A stretch of DNA of 64,000 nucleotides from contig SNVD02009889.1 in the NCBI GenBank assembly GCA_013180625.2, positions 248,001-312,000 of the forward strand. The letters are read 5' to 3'. The translations under genes were made by a program, and so were the position numbers. The DNA comes from Boswellia sacra (Eukaryota; Streptophyta; Magnoliopsida; Sapindales; Burseraceae). Positions within the stretch are counted from its first letter, which is position 1. Every line of letters begins with the position of its first letter. Positions 23,358 to 35,739 of the stretch are shown one piece after another. Under the pieces are notes generated by a model. It ran no database searches. It was not told the DNA's origin and saw nothing but the letters and a program-made list of their open reading frames with translations.

Positions 23358-25853
23358 CACTACAAGAATTTTTCTCATATTTGACGGTTTTTGGCCGCCA
23401 AATAAGTATATATTTGGCGGTCTTGAAAGCGCCACCAATGGCACCGTCAAATATTGTCAATTTGGCGGTCAGTCAACTTGACTATACTTGGCAGTTTTTG
23501 GCCGCCAAGTATAATAGGTTTAACAATTAAAAAAAATTTACTTGGCAGTTTTTGGCCACCAAGTATAATAGTTATAAAAATTAAAAAAATATATATATAC
23601 TTGGCAGTTTTTAGCCGCCGAGTATTTAAAAGAAAAATTAACACTCGACACTAGCAAATGAGACTTGACACTACTTTGAGCTCATATGAGCTTGTAAATT
23701 AGCAAAGGAGATAAAAAAATCAATTATTAAAACAAACTCTTCTACATTCTTTGCTATATTCTATCATTTCTGCTACTTGTTTAATGGCCAAGTCTAGAAA
23801 TCTTTAACAAAATCTTTAGAGAAACATGTCCTCAAACCATTTCTCAACTAGAAGAAAACAAAATTTATCAAATTCATAGAACCTTATAACTATTATTGAG
23901 AGCCAAAGCCAAAATATTAGCTCTTATTAAGAAGAAATTACATCATCTATTTGTTCCTAGATTTCTTCTCAAATTTTGGATCAGAAAACATGAGAGTGAA
24001 TAGGGTATATAACAAGCTAGAAAGACTAATTTTCCCCTCCTAAATTTTTGTAAAAGTCCTTAAATGATATTGATTCAGTCGAAGAACCTCTCCTTTTGGG
24101 CTTTTGTTGAGAAGAATGTTCCCTCTACCATGTCATGTAAATCCTATAAATTATCAACAAGCACTCACATACATAATCTTGTAGTATGCACATACTTCAC
24201 TCTGTGCTTAAATAATTCAAAAAAGGTAAGGAATTGTTGTGTTATTGATTCAATAAAATTATTAGAATAGTAAGTAACAAGAATAATTATGAATTTTCTG
24301 TGCTTTTTTGAAAAGGTCAAACACAAGAATTGGGATAGCCTTGATCAATCATGCAGAGCCTTTTAGAAATACAACAATAAGCACTATAAACACTTTGATG
24401 TGTAATATGTAAATACTTACTATGAAATTCATGTTTAAAAGCACACATGATAATCATGAATTAGACATAAACCTACTAGGCTTGTCCTTTTAAACATTGC
24501 CAATCAATCAAGAAAACTCAAATTCACCAAAAATCATGTTATTTTCCACTAATAGTATGCTTTTAATTCAAATCAAAGAAAGTTAATTGCTACATCCTAA
24601 AGGGCATGGTGCCTACACGACGAACCATTTCAAGGCCATTGAAACTCCTACCAAGTACTACTTAAAGAAAAAAACAAATACAGAAACAAAAAAGGTACAA
24701 AGAGAATGACCTAGCAAGCCGAGTGTGTAAAACAATTGTTTAGCCAACAAGTTACACTTCTCTACAGTAGGTGGCTCCTGAATATATTGCTTGTTTTGCT
24801 CCGATAACTGCTTGTAATAGGCAGTTCCATGCTATGCCAGAAACTTCAACGCTTGGCATGCCTTGGATTGCAATTGTTGCAACTTCGACGCCATCAATTC
24901 CCCAACTTAACCCTAGAACCACGCCAACAATCAAACCCATTGATATAAAACCGACATTTTTTTAATCTTACAATCCTCAATTCCACAAGTCAAAAGATAC
25001 AGTTAGGTTTCCAGATTGGATACATTCATCAAACAAATTTAACGCAAAAACAAATGCTACCTTACAACAGATTAAGCAGGTTAATCAGTACATGAAACGA
25101 CAACATTTTTCAACTCATTTATACAAATTATATTATCATTTACTACAAAACAAACCGGCATTCGAAATCAATTGAAAACCAAAACAAATACAACCTCAAT
25201 ATTTATAACTCAAGGATCAAGAGTCAAGGAATAGCAACAAGAATAGATATGAGAATAACAAGACGAGACAATAGAGAATCGTAGAAACATAATTGGTTAT
25301 GATGGAATTTAAGAAATTGTGATCTGAGCAGATAAATTGGATTTACCTTTGAGTTTTGAAGATGAAATGTCCGACGAATAGATGATGCAATATGTAACTC
25401 AGATGCGGTATCTGAGCGAGTTGACCGTAGAGTCAAAATTAGACTTCGTAACACGCTTAAGAGGAAACGACGACCATAAGTAGATGGTGATTGTACTTAC
25501 TATTGCAGTTGAAGCGCTGTAAGAGAGAGTAAGGGCTTGAGAGAGGAGGTATGTTGCTGATGTATCGATGATAGAAGAAGTGAGCAAAAGTGAGGCACGG
25601 CTAGGGCAGGAAAGAAAGTGAAAATGAAAAACGAAAGTGAGAGAGATAGAAAGGGTAGGGTATATTATTATTTGTATATATTTGTTACTTGTTTAAAAGT
25701 ATGATAAATATGTAATTAAAGTAAAGAAAAAATGTATCAAGTATATAGAGAAAGCACATTTGACTATTGATTATGTGTTATAACTGACATTTTTTTTAAA
25801 TCGCCAAATAAAAAAATCCAAGATTGTCAAATATGAGAAAAATTCTTGTAGTG
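23358..25853. mobile_element. Non-autonomous CACTA (EnSpm) element, 2.5 kb
   Basis: It begins CACTACAAGAATTTTTCTCA at 23358 and ends with the near-exact reverse complement at 25853, the hallmark CACTA terminal repeat. Subterminal hairpin repeats of the type CTTGGCAGTTTTTGGCCGCC recur at about 23400-23630, as usual in CACTA elements. No transposase is encoded. The element carries a captured host exon (24711-24894). The flanking trinucleotides (AGC and TAA) do not match, so the expected 3-bp target duplication is missing or mutated. It lies exactly between the LTR remnant and the 3' untranslated part of the minus-strand Copia. Confidence 0.85.
24711..24894 (-). pseudogene. Captured exon 1 of mitochondrial ATP synthase subunit g
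   Basis: On the minus strand it opens ATG GCG TCG AAG and encodes MASKLQQLQSKACQ, then ALKFLA, a TAG stop, HGTAYYKQL and EQNKQYIQEPPTVEKCNLL, then KQLFYT. The match to the N-terminus of plant ATP synthase subunit g (At2g19680-like) is strong. Subunit g is a small membrane subunit of the mitochondrial F1Fo complex that helps dimer formation. The exon stops at a still-recognisable splice donor (AG|GTCATT at 24711/24710), and a 2-base insertion near the end shifts the last codons. Upstream minus-strand sequence may be captured promoter or leader. It is a transduplicated fragment inside the CACTA element and cannot make a full subunit. Confidence 0.8.
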
Positions 25854-28800
25854 TAACTAAACTCTCTTTACATTGTTGTTCCGCAGTTTGGGTCTTTAAT
25901 GGCCCTGTGCCTACCTGGTACTCATGAGTGCTTTAGAGATACTTGCCTTAGTCCTCATAGGAATCGACCCAATTCCACACTTATATAGGTGAACCTCCAT
26001 CAAATGTGTACTAGAGTTTAACACATCACCAATCATTAAATAAGCTATGGAGTTCATTAAGAGTTTGCTACTCAACCTTTTTCACTGTTGTTAGTATTAT
26101 CGCACCTTAGGAATGACTTCTTACTTTAGAGAAGTAAAAGTTGATAGTACTATCAAGACAACAAGTGACTTGTTTTTACCCTGATGAACCTACTTCGTGG
26201 GATCACCAATTATATAAGTATGGTTACCATCACTCTTGTCTTATGCTTTAGGCATAAGTCCCATCCCCCTCGACCTTTGAACCACTAACCTCCTATTTAG
26301 TGGTTTTGTCAGAGGATCAGCCAAATTTGTCTCTGACCTTACAAAATCTAGGCTCATTACCCCAGATTCTACCAACTGCTTAATAATGCTATGTCTCATT
26401 TGGATATGTCTACTTTTTCATTATAAATTTTATTTTTAGCATTTGATATGGCAGCCTGATAATCACAATGTATAGAAATAGAGTAAGGAGGGTGAATACT
26501 AATAGGAAGATCTGCTAAGAGGTTCCTTAACCATTCAGCCTCAGAACATGCCTTCTCTAAAGCAATCAGCTCAGACTCCATAGTTGACTGAGCTATACAA
26601 GTTTGCTTGGCCGACTTCCGAGAAACTGCCTCTCCACCAAGGGTTAATACATAGCCACTAGTGGATTTCACTTTATTTGTTTCAGTGATCCAATTTGCAT
26701 CACTGTAACCCTCTAACACTGGTGGAGTTCTACTATATTTAATTTCATAAGCAATGGTACCTTTTAGATATTTTGCAACTCTCTCTAAGGCATTCCAATG
26801 ATCCTTGTTAGGATTTTGAGTATATCTCCCTAATCTACCTATAGAGTATACAATGTCAGGCCTTGTACAATTCATTAAATACATAAGGCTACCAATGATT
26901 CGGCCACACTCAGATTGATTAATACTATGTTGTAAGTTTTTCTTCAGATGGTTATTTGCATCATATGGAGTAGCCACTGGTTTACTATCAAATAACCCAA
27001 ACTTCCTTAAAAACTTTTCAACATAGTGTTCTTGAGATAACATGAGACCATCATTAAATTTAGTAATTTTAATGCCAAGAATAATATTTGCTTCTCCCAT
27101 ATTTTTCATATCAAAATGTGAAGCAAGAAACATTTTGGTCTCATTTATAAAATCCATGCTTTTACTAAAAATAAACATGTCATCAACATAAAGACAAATA
27201 ATCTATTATTAATAGATCTAAAATATACACATTTATTTGGGTCATTAATCACAAATCCATTTGACACTAACACTTGATCAAACTTTTCATGCCACTATTT
27301 TGGTGCTTGTTTTAATCCATATAAGGATTTAACAAGCTTACACACTTTATATTCATTACCTGGGATAAGACAGCCCTCAGGTTGATCCATATAAATTTCT
27401 TCATCCAGGTTACAATATAAAAATGCAGTCTTGACATCCATTTGATGAACATATAAATGATTAATTGTAGCTAAAGCAATTAATACTCTAATGGATGCAA
27501 TTTTAGAAACAGGAGCACAAGTATCAAAATAATCTATATCTTTCCTCTGTGTAAATCCTTTGGCAACTAATCTTACCTTATATTTATCAATTGATCCATC
27601 AGCCTTCAATTTCCTTTTAAAAATCCATTTGTACCCTATTGTTTTAGTTCTTGGAGGTAGATTAACAATCTCCCAAGTATGATCGCTCATAATTGAGTCT
27701 ATCTCATTATTGACAGCCTCTCTCCAAAATAATGCATCACGAGAAGTCATAGCTTCTTCAAAGGTCTGAGGATCATTGTCTACAAAAAAGACATAATCAT
27801 CACCAAAATTGGTGGCTTTTCTCAATCTCTTACTTCTTTTAGATTCAAAATCTGAACTCTCAGGAGGATCACTCTATGAATCATTTAAGGGTAAAGATTT
27901 TTCAACATTAGGCTTCTTAGGAAAAATAGATTCAAACAAATCTGCATTCTTGGATTCTATAACTATATTTGCTTCAAACAAATTATTAATAGTTTTAAGA
28001 ATCAAGAATCTTTAAGGAGTACTATTTTGGGCATACCCTATAAACATATAGTCAATAGTTTTTGGTCATAACCTACTTCTTTTAGGTTCAGGTACCAAAA
28101 CTTTTGCAAGACACCCCCAAACTTTAAAATATTTGACATTAGGTTTATAACCTTTCCATAATTCATATGGTGTCTTACCGGTTTTCTTATAGGGTATTCT
28201 ATTTTATATATGACAAGCCGAAAGAATGGTTTCCCCCACAAATTATGTGGAGCCCCAGAACTTATTAATAGTGCATTCATCATTTCTTTGAGTGTTCTAT
28301 TTTTTCTTTCAGCCACTACATTTGACTTAGGTGAATAAGGAGATGTTGATTCATGAATTATTCCATGATCTTCACAAAATTTATTAAATGAGTTCGATTC
28401 ATATTCACCCCTTCTATCTGTTCTTAATCTTTTGATTTTCTTATTAAATTGATTTTCAACTTCATTTTTATAGATTAAGAACATATCAAATACTTCATCT
28501 TTATTCTTCAAAAGATATATCTTAGTATATCTAGAGAAATCGTCTATAAAAGTTATTTAAAATATTTTTCCCCCTCTAGTCATGGTATGTTTTAAATCAC
28601 CTAGGTCACTGTGAATTAAGCTAAGAAGTTCAACTTCTCTATTAAGAACACACTTACAAGTTTTCTTTGTAGACTTAGATTCTACGCAAACATCACATTT
28701 TTCAATATTTGAAAATTTTAAATATGATAATAAACTACAATCATACATTTTCTTAATATAAGAAACATCCATATGATCTAATCTACATGCCATAAATCAA

Positions 28801-30240
28801 TAGAGTCAATAATATAAGCAGAAGAAGAAGATGCACTTTCATTAATAATCGTATTGAGTACATTGAGCTTAAAGAGTTCACTCTCACAATACCCTTTTCC
28901 AAAAAAGCCCCATTTTTTGATATCACAATTTTATCACTTTCAAAAGACACCTTTAACCCAGCTTTTCCAAGTACAAATATAGAAACAAGATTATATCTAA
29001 TATTTGGTACATGCAATACATTACTTAATGAAAGGATTTTGCCAGAAGTAAGTCTGAGAAGAACCTTTTCTTCGCCCAAAGCTGGAGCAGATTTTGAGTC
29101 ACCAAGATAAATGCATTCTTCTCCTTCTCTCATTGGAGTATAATCATAAAATTGACTTTCGTTCCCACATATATGTTTGGTAGCTCCAGAATCAATTATC
29201 CACTTTTTGTTTTCTGCATCTACCATATTAATTTCTGGGACCACAACTGCTGCAATAATTTCTTCTCCTTCAACCAAATTATCCTTAGGAGGATTTTGGT
29301 CTGCTTTTCTATTATTATTCTTGTTCTGTTGTCTATACCTACATTGGTTGGCATAATGACCAGGTTTTCCACAAACAAAGCATTGTCTTTTCTTCTTAAA
29401 GGTGGGGTTCTTTTTGTTGACAAAATTTTTATTTGAAGTTTTTGGGTGTTGTGGCTTCTTTTGAGGAGATTTAGAAATATTCTCTACTAAATGGGCCTTA
29501 GAAGTCATTTCCTTGGCCTTTTCAGCTTTATCCTTATTTCTTTTTTGCTCCTCAATTCTAATATGAATAATGGCATCTTCAAGACTCATTTGTTTTCTCT
29601 TATGCTTCATGCTATTTTTATCTCTCCAAGAGTCAAGTAATTTTTCAACTAAACACCCAACTATAAATGCCTCTTGGAGTTCAATGTCTTCATTTTTAAG
29701 ATCATAAGTATACGATAGTCACGAATTTGAGTCGTCAGATCTTTTTCTTCTACCATTTTGTAGTCTAGCAAATTTCCTATAGCATACTTTGGAGAATCGA
29801 TATCCACTATGATATATTTTTTCCTAAGACTCTCCCATATTTCATGTGCAGTTTTATAACTACAGTAAATATCATATAACTCATTTGAAAGAGTACTTAA
29901 TATGGTGTATCGACAAACCTTATTCGCCTTTTTCTATTCTTCCACTTTATTTTTCCACTCTTTCAATGATTGTGACGCTCCTTCTACTGGCTTAGAAGGT
30001 TCTTTTGTGGTGAGATATTTTACAAGGTTGATAACATCCAAAGTGTCAAAAACTTTTTCTTGCCATCTCTTGAAGTGACTTCTGCTAAAAGGCTCAATAT
30101 TTGAGATGTCAAGAAGTGATTTTGCAGCAACTAAGACAGCCTCCATCTTGGTTAGAAATTTGGTATTTAGAATGGTGTATCTTACTTCAAACTTCAACCA
30201 AGATGGAAGAAAAATAATTAAAATCTTTTACTCAACCACT
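25854..30240 (-). mobile_element. Copia retrotransposon internal region, 3' LTR missing
   Basis: Gag-pol (26258-30197) plus a roughly 400-bp 3' untranslated part (25854-26257). The expected 3' LTR is not found to the left; the CACTA element abuts instead. The 5' leader and LTR continue to 33604, interrupted by two insertions. Confidence 0.8.
26258..30197 (-). pseudogene. Copia gag-pol polyprotein, decayed
   Basis: Order on the minus strand: gag (MEAVLVAAKSLLDISNIEPF, about 30150), zinc knuckle CFVCGKPGHYANQC (about 29378), aspartic protease motif WIIDSGATKHICG (about 29185), integrase with HSDLGDL, LRTDRRGEY and AERKNRTLKE (28790-28100), reverse transcriptase with WIFKRKLKADG, MDVKTAFL and LYGLKQAPK (27800-27295), catalytic YVDDM (about 27180), and RNase H with GYSDANW and [19 protein letters not shown], ending ADPLTKPLNRR and a TAA near 26258. 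Breaks include an amber stop after QAPK where QW is usual, a frameshift just before YVDDM, and others between gag and integrase. It is not autonomous. Confidence 0.85.
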
Positions 30241-30677
30241 TAAATGAAGTAATAAAAAAAAGAGACCAAAATAGTAATTACGCTATAGTAACCGTTTCTG
30301 CTATAGTGCCAATAAACAGTGTCCCACCTATAGTATCGATGAACAGTGCTCTGCTTCAGTATCTGATGCATAGTAATTTCTGTTGCAATTTAATGAACAA
30401 TGATTCCGTGCAATCCTGATGAACATTGATTTCACTACAGTGATGAACAGTACTCTATTACAGCCCAGTGAAACAATAGTTCGATATAGTGATGATGAAC
30501 AGTGATCGTTACAATACGATGAACAGTGCGTGCTCTGCTACAGTGATAAATGAATAGTATCCCCGCTACAACCCAGTACGATGAACAGTGACTCACCGTG
30601 AACAGTGTGTATGATGAACAGTCGATTGTGAAACAATGCGTAATAAATAGTGTAACTTGTTGATCAAATTGTCAAGA

Positions 30678-31522
30678 CTAGGGGTATGCAAATGGTAGGG
30701 TATGGTGTGGTATCGCCATACCATCCTCATACCCTACATATGTCGGGTTTTTTATTTTTATACCATATCATACCATTTTTTAATATAATACCATACCACA
30801 TCTCCGTATGGTAGGGTAAGGGCGGGTATGGTATGGTATTATTCGGGTAGTTAACCAAATTGACCAGATTTTGACACTTTAATTTATTATTTTAACATTG
30901 TTTAATATTATGATTCATAAAGTTTGTACTAAATAAAAAAATCAAGCAATTACACATCTTTAACAATACAAATAATCAAGTAACTACATATTTTATAACA
31001 ACACAAATAATCAAGTAACATCATATCTATAACATTTATAGTTTACTTGTTATTTGTGTTGTTATGGACATGTAATTGCTTGAGTATTCATGTTGTTATG
31101 GAATATGTAGTTTAGACTGGTGGTCTAAGAGTCTAAGACTAGAAGAGATAGATGGCCGGTATATTCAAGAAGAGAAGAGATAGGCAGCAAAGCAAAGAGC
31201 AAAAGGCAAAACGATAAGAGGGTTATGGTTAACTTTTCAATATATACCTTCCTAGTGTATATAACACTCATACAAAAATATTATATGTAACCAATTAAAT
31301 ACTGAAACATGGCATATTTTTTATTTTTTTTAAATAGGTATGGTATGGTATGGTATTTTCGGATATTTACAAAAATATCCCCCACCATACCATACCATGG
31401 ATGATTTTTAAAATCTATACCATACCACACCCTATATTTTTTTTATACCCTACCCTACCTCCACCACACCATGGCGGGTATGTCGGGTTCGGGCGGGTGA
31501 GGGGGTACCATGTACACCCCTA
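30678..31522. mobile_element. Non-autonomous hAT element, 845 bp, with exact 8-bp target duplication
   Basis: Ends TAGGGGTATGCAAATGG and CCATGTACACCCCTA form the terminal inverted repeat. The 8-base direct repeat GTCAAGAC flanks it at 30670-30677 and 31523-31530. Subterminal clusters of the motif TACCATACC occur in both orientations near each end, typical of transposase-binding sites in hAT elements. The paralogous LTR has a single GCCAAGAC at 16282-16289, the unoccupied site. No transposase ORF is present. Confidence 0.9.
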
Positions 31523-31829
31523 GTCAAGACGTGCAATAATGCACTAACCTAAAGACCAAATTCTGCCCCCTCTGGAAAGAGTGTTAGCCCTGAGGCTACA
31601 TGATAATTTTGATGATAACAATACACATTGATTCATTGAGATTTACTAACATATTTATTTATGTGCAAGAGTAAGATTATTGAAATAATTGTAAAATCAA
31701 GAAGAGGCTTATTAAAATAAAGTGTTGAAGCCAAGAAGAAGACTACATGTTAAAGGCACCAAAGTTTAAGAACAAGGTTTGACTCAAGGAATGTGACACA
31801 TAAGTAATGTTCAATCAATTGGTCATATA

Positions 31830-32475
31830 TTTCTCTACAAATGTCCAAATGATGTGATTCTTGAGCCTTTAGAAAGTTTACTCAATTTATAATATTTTAT
31901 ATGTTTTAAATAAATCCAAATTTCAAGTGCAAGGTTGTCCAAATCATTATGCAACTTAAAAGACAAATAGAAGTAACTGACATGAGTATCGAATACTCTT
32001 TTATCTATATCTTGAGTTAGAGATATTAAAATGACTTGATTCTTATGGCATTGGAAAGATGACGTAATGAGCCACATTTCATATGTTTTGAAGAAATTCA
32101 AATTTCAAATGGAAAGCTGACATACTTGACATGCAATTTGGTGGATTGACACAAGGAAGAAAAATCAACTCATATGAGCACCGAATGGTCTTTTATCCAT
32201 ATCTTGAGCTAGATATATTCAAATGACTTGATTCTTATGGAATTGGAAAGATGATTTAATGGAGCACATTTCATATTTTTTTAAGAAATTCAAATTTTAA
32301 ATGGAAGGTCGACATTATTGACGTGCAAATTGGTGGACTAACACAAGAAAGAAAAATCAAGTTACATGAGCACTGAATGGTTTTTTGGCCATATCTTGAG
32401 CTAGAGATATCCAAATAATTTGATTCTTAATGCATTGGAAGGTTTATTCAATTATGCAGATTTTTTATGTTTTGT
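31830..32475 (+). repeat. Three tandem units of about 190 bp
   Basis: TATCTTGAGxTAGAxATAT followed by TGACTTGATTCTTATGG-type sequence recurs at about 32010, 32199 and 32391, each linked to CAAATTTxAAxxGGAAxGxTGACA. The copies differ by scattered substitutions. Confidence 0.8.
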
Positions 32476-32795
32476 AGATTTTCAAATTTCAAACGGAGCA
32501 TTGACAAAAATGACAGAAAATATTTCAGTTTTTATGGTGGGTAAGAAATTTGGAGTTGGTGTCTTCACTTGATTAAGTTCATCTCATTTGCCTATAAAAG
32601 GAGTCTTTCTCCCATGCATTGAACAAGAATCCATCAAGCAAAAAACTAAAAGAAATATCAAGTTTAGAGAGTTTTTATATTCTTTATCTACTCTTTGAAG
32701 GGAGTTGTACTTTTGTTGTAAAAAAAAAAATTTCTTTGTTCTTGTATTGTGGTGAGAGTGAGATCTTCTTGTAAAGGATAAAATTTATCCTTGAA

Positions 32796-33055
32796 AGAAC
32801 TCTTGGTGTAGTGTTATCAACGGTTGAAGGAAGTTGCCTTGGTGAGATTGTTCATCAAGAAGAACTCTTGGTGTGGTGTTATCAAGAGTTGAAGGAAGTT
32901 GCCTTGGTGAGGTTGTTCATCAAGAAGAACTCTTAGTGTGGTGTTATCAAGGGTTAAAGAAAGTTACCTTAGTGAAGTTGTTCATCAAGAAGAACTCTTG
33001 GTGTCGTGTTATCAAGGGCTGAAGGAAAAAGTCTTGGTAAGGTTGTTCATCAAGC
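32796..33055 (+). repeat. Four tandem units of 65 bp
   Basis: Units start AGAACTCTTGGTGT at 32796, 32861, 32926 and 32991, a strict 65-bp period. Each continues GTTATCAAxxGxTxAA, AGTTxCCTTxGTGA and GTTGTTCATCAAG. Confidence 0.9.
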
Positions 33056-33604
33056 AAGTTGTAAAGAATTCTACAACTAAGTGGAAAGCCTATCTTGTGG
33101 AGCTAGGAGCTCGTGGACGTACGCAAGGTTTGTCGAACCACGTAAATTGAGTTTGCACTCTCTCTATCCCTATCCTCTTTATATTTATTTGTATTTGTGA
33201 TTGTTCATTATTGTTATTCTTTTTATTACATCTTTTATAACTTCCAATTTCATCTTCTTCACCTTTATTATCAAAGATAGAGTGAAATAATTTTGATCTT
33301 TCAAGAAAAGTTTTATAAATCCGATTTTATAAATAAAAACCAAATAAATTCGTTGCTCCTTCATCCTCAACCTCAAAACGTCCATGATTATACGTGATTA
33401 AGTTTGACCACTTAATTCGCACAAACCTGTATACCGTATACTTGATTAATTCAATTCTACCATTATAAGTATTAAATATGCCTTAACACCAATTAAATGC
33501 ATTAGACCCACTTTATTATTTATTAAATAAACCTAACTTAAAATTGAATTGGGTCTATTTATTAATAGCCCAATTTGTGTATTTATTGAAATAATTATAT
33601 AACA

Positions 33605-35099
33605 GGTCCAAGGCTCCATATTTTTCTACACGATCACTTACACCATTTTTAAACTATTAGATTAAACTAAATTGGATAGTGTACATTGAATCTAACATAT
33701 ATGATATATGCACCTTAGAAATGATCAATGTTATATGCAATCTAAACCATTTAAAGTGTTGTGATCCAATGGTCTATACATTATATAATAATTTGTTTAA
33801 AAAGAGAAAGCTATATAGTTGATATATGCAGAATCAGTCAATAAGTCTAAAAATCGCCTCTGTAGATGCACTGAGAGTTAAAATTTAAATCATGCGCAAA
33901 ACGGTTGATGGTATATAAATAAAAAGAAAAGAATGAAGCAAATATTTGAAAATAAAATAAAGAAGCTCGATTATTATCATGCAATCAAATTGAGCACAAT
34001 TCACCATAATTTTGGTGTTTAGACAAGGCGATAACCATATGACAGAAAGCATGCAGTTAAATGTAATGTGCCTTCCCAAGTCGAGATTCGAGATGGTAAT
34101 TTGCAAATTTTCTTCTTTTTTATTTTTTTTTTAATAGACAAACAAAATTAACTGAATGAACACTAATAAAGTTCTTCCTCTTTCCATACTACTAAGAAAA
34201 TTTCTATTTATTTTTGAAGCAGTAGATTAAATGTTTAGCTCCATCAATTTCGTAATCCCATGCTACTTTTTCTCTTAAAAGTTTTTTATTTTTATTATAT
34301 TAATTTCTTTTTTTCAGTTCTCCTTTTGCTCTTATTATATTAATTTATTGTTTTTGCAATTGCACAGCCACTTGCCGCTGAGGAATAAAAAAAAAAAAAA
34401 CTATAAATTGAAAGTAGTTTGTGGGCATGGGTTGAGTTATCCAATGCATAATCTATCCGAAACTTGCATTTGAATGTAACTATAATTTATTATATATACA
34501 ATTTTAATTTATGTTTAAAACAATAATAAATACGAGGTTTTCAATGGGATGTGGTTTCCTTAAGCATCTTTTATAGAGCACTTTGCTATAAGTTCTCTGT
34601 TATTTTGTCCGCAAAAATTATAAAAAATGACCATAAATTCAATTTATTCAAAATTTATGAAAACTAAACCCTTATTTATTTACTTTTGAGTTTTTATTTT
34701 CAAATTTTGAAAAAAAAATATGATTACAAAGTGATGCTTTACAATCTATATACACAAACTTACGTACCATTATTAAATGATTACCACATCATCCAAATTA
34801 ATTAGTGTAATTAAAGTTTAAAATCTACTAATCATTGAATCATAACACATAAATTTCTATGAGTAAATTTATATGGATAATTAAAGTTTAAGATTTGAAA
34901 TGTTAAACAATGAATCTAGGATATTACCATTAAAATAACCGTTATCAACATTACTAAAAACCTTCAGCTTTGTTAAGAGAGAAGCCTACGTTAAGTTGCA
35001 GACTTCCATGGAATCTATTAAATAGTAGATAAAACACCCCCCGGGAAGAAGTATTATAAATTGAATGAGGAAAGCATATTGGAAAACTTATACCGCACT
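33605..35099. other. Intergenic, AT-rich, nothing recognised
   Basis: No ORF with a recognisable domain, no RNA gene and no clear repeat border. Poly-A and poly-T runs are common. Confidence 0.4.
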
Positions 35100-35370
35100 G
35101 AATTAAACCAAATTAAGGTTGTCAGTTGGCCTATGGTCTCGGGGATTTCCCTGCTGAAGCCGTTCACCCCGTATCGATTCCTTACAAAACTGTAAGATTC
35201 CCCATTGAAGCTGGAAGTTGTCCCTTTAAAAGACTGTTATCAATGGACAGCTCCTGAAGCTTCAACAAGTACCTGATCTCCGCTGGAATTTCTCCAGCAC
35301 CGTTATCCTTTTCAGAATAAAACACAATGAGGTTGCAAAGCCCCATTTCACAACTGTACAGTAGCACAAG
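35100..35370 (-). pseudogene. Leucine-rich-repeat gene fragment
   Basis: On the minus strand it encodes GEIPAEIRYLLKLQELSIDN, LLKGQLPASMGNLTVL and, after a stop and frameshift, NGFSREIPETIGQL. The spacing and the GxIPxxIGNL pattern are those of plant extracellular LRRs, as in receptor-like kinases. Only about three repeats remain, with no signal peptide, transmembrane or kinase part nearby. Confidence 0.65.
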
Positions 35371-35739
35371 TTCACAAATTCTTTCTGGGAACTGCTTTGG
35401 TCATTTCTAACATTGAGGACTTTGTGAGAGGGTTTAAGCGGAAATGTGAATCATTTTAAAAAATTAAAGATTCCTATTTATGTAAAAAATGAGTAAATTA
35501 AACCCATGCCCAAATGCTCCCAAAAAAAAAAGAAACAAAAACAAAATAAAAAACATGGTAGTTAGGCAAAGCATTTCCACCTAGTCAATAATCCTGTCAG
35601 TCACAAGCAAGCAATTCAAATCCAATCCAATACCAAATGACTGATAAACCCAACTAGAATATATCACACATAGGTTCAGATTAAAGACACAGGAAATGTT
35701 AAGCAAGTTAGATATACTCATAAGTAGCTATAAAATATA

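Larger units (their letters stand above)
31581..33345 (+). mobile_element. LTR-like insertion, probably SIRE-type Copia (solo or truncated)
   Basis: It starts near TGTTAGCCCTGAGGCTACAT (31584), contains ATGATAACA-type sequence and long internal tandem repeats, and has no coding domain. Such repeat-rich, 1-2 kb LTRs are seen in plant SIRE/Maximus elements; the assignment is by general appearance. It replaces about 180 bp of the older Copia LTR, so it did not simply insert. The short ORFs in it follow the tandem repeats and are not genes. Confidence 0.45.
30241..33604 (-). mobile_element. Copia leader and 5' LTR, split by insertions
   Basis: LTR terminus TGTTATATAATTATTTC (minus strand) lies at 33604. 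The pieces 33345-33604, 31531-31580 and 30241-30669 align with the uninterrupted paralogue at 15830-16788. Between them lie a hAT element (30678-31522) and a second LTR-like insertion (about 31581-33345) that also replaced about 180 bp of the original LTR. The leader 30270-30655 is a degenerate GATGAACAGTG / CTACAGT array. Confidence 0.75.

Noticed and set aside
24064..24270. Small ORF inside the CACTA element as transposase remnant
   Set aside because: No similarity to CACTA transposase motifs; composition is AT-driven.
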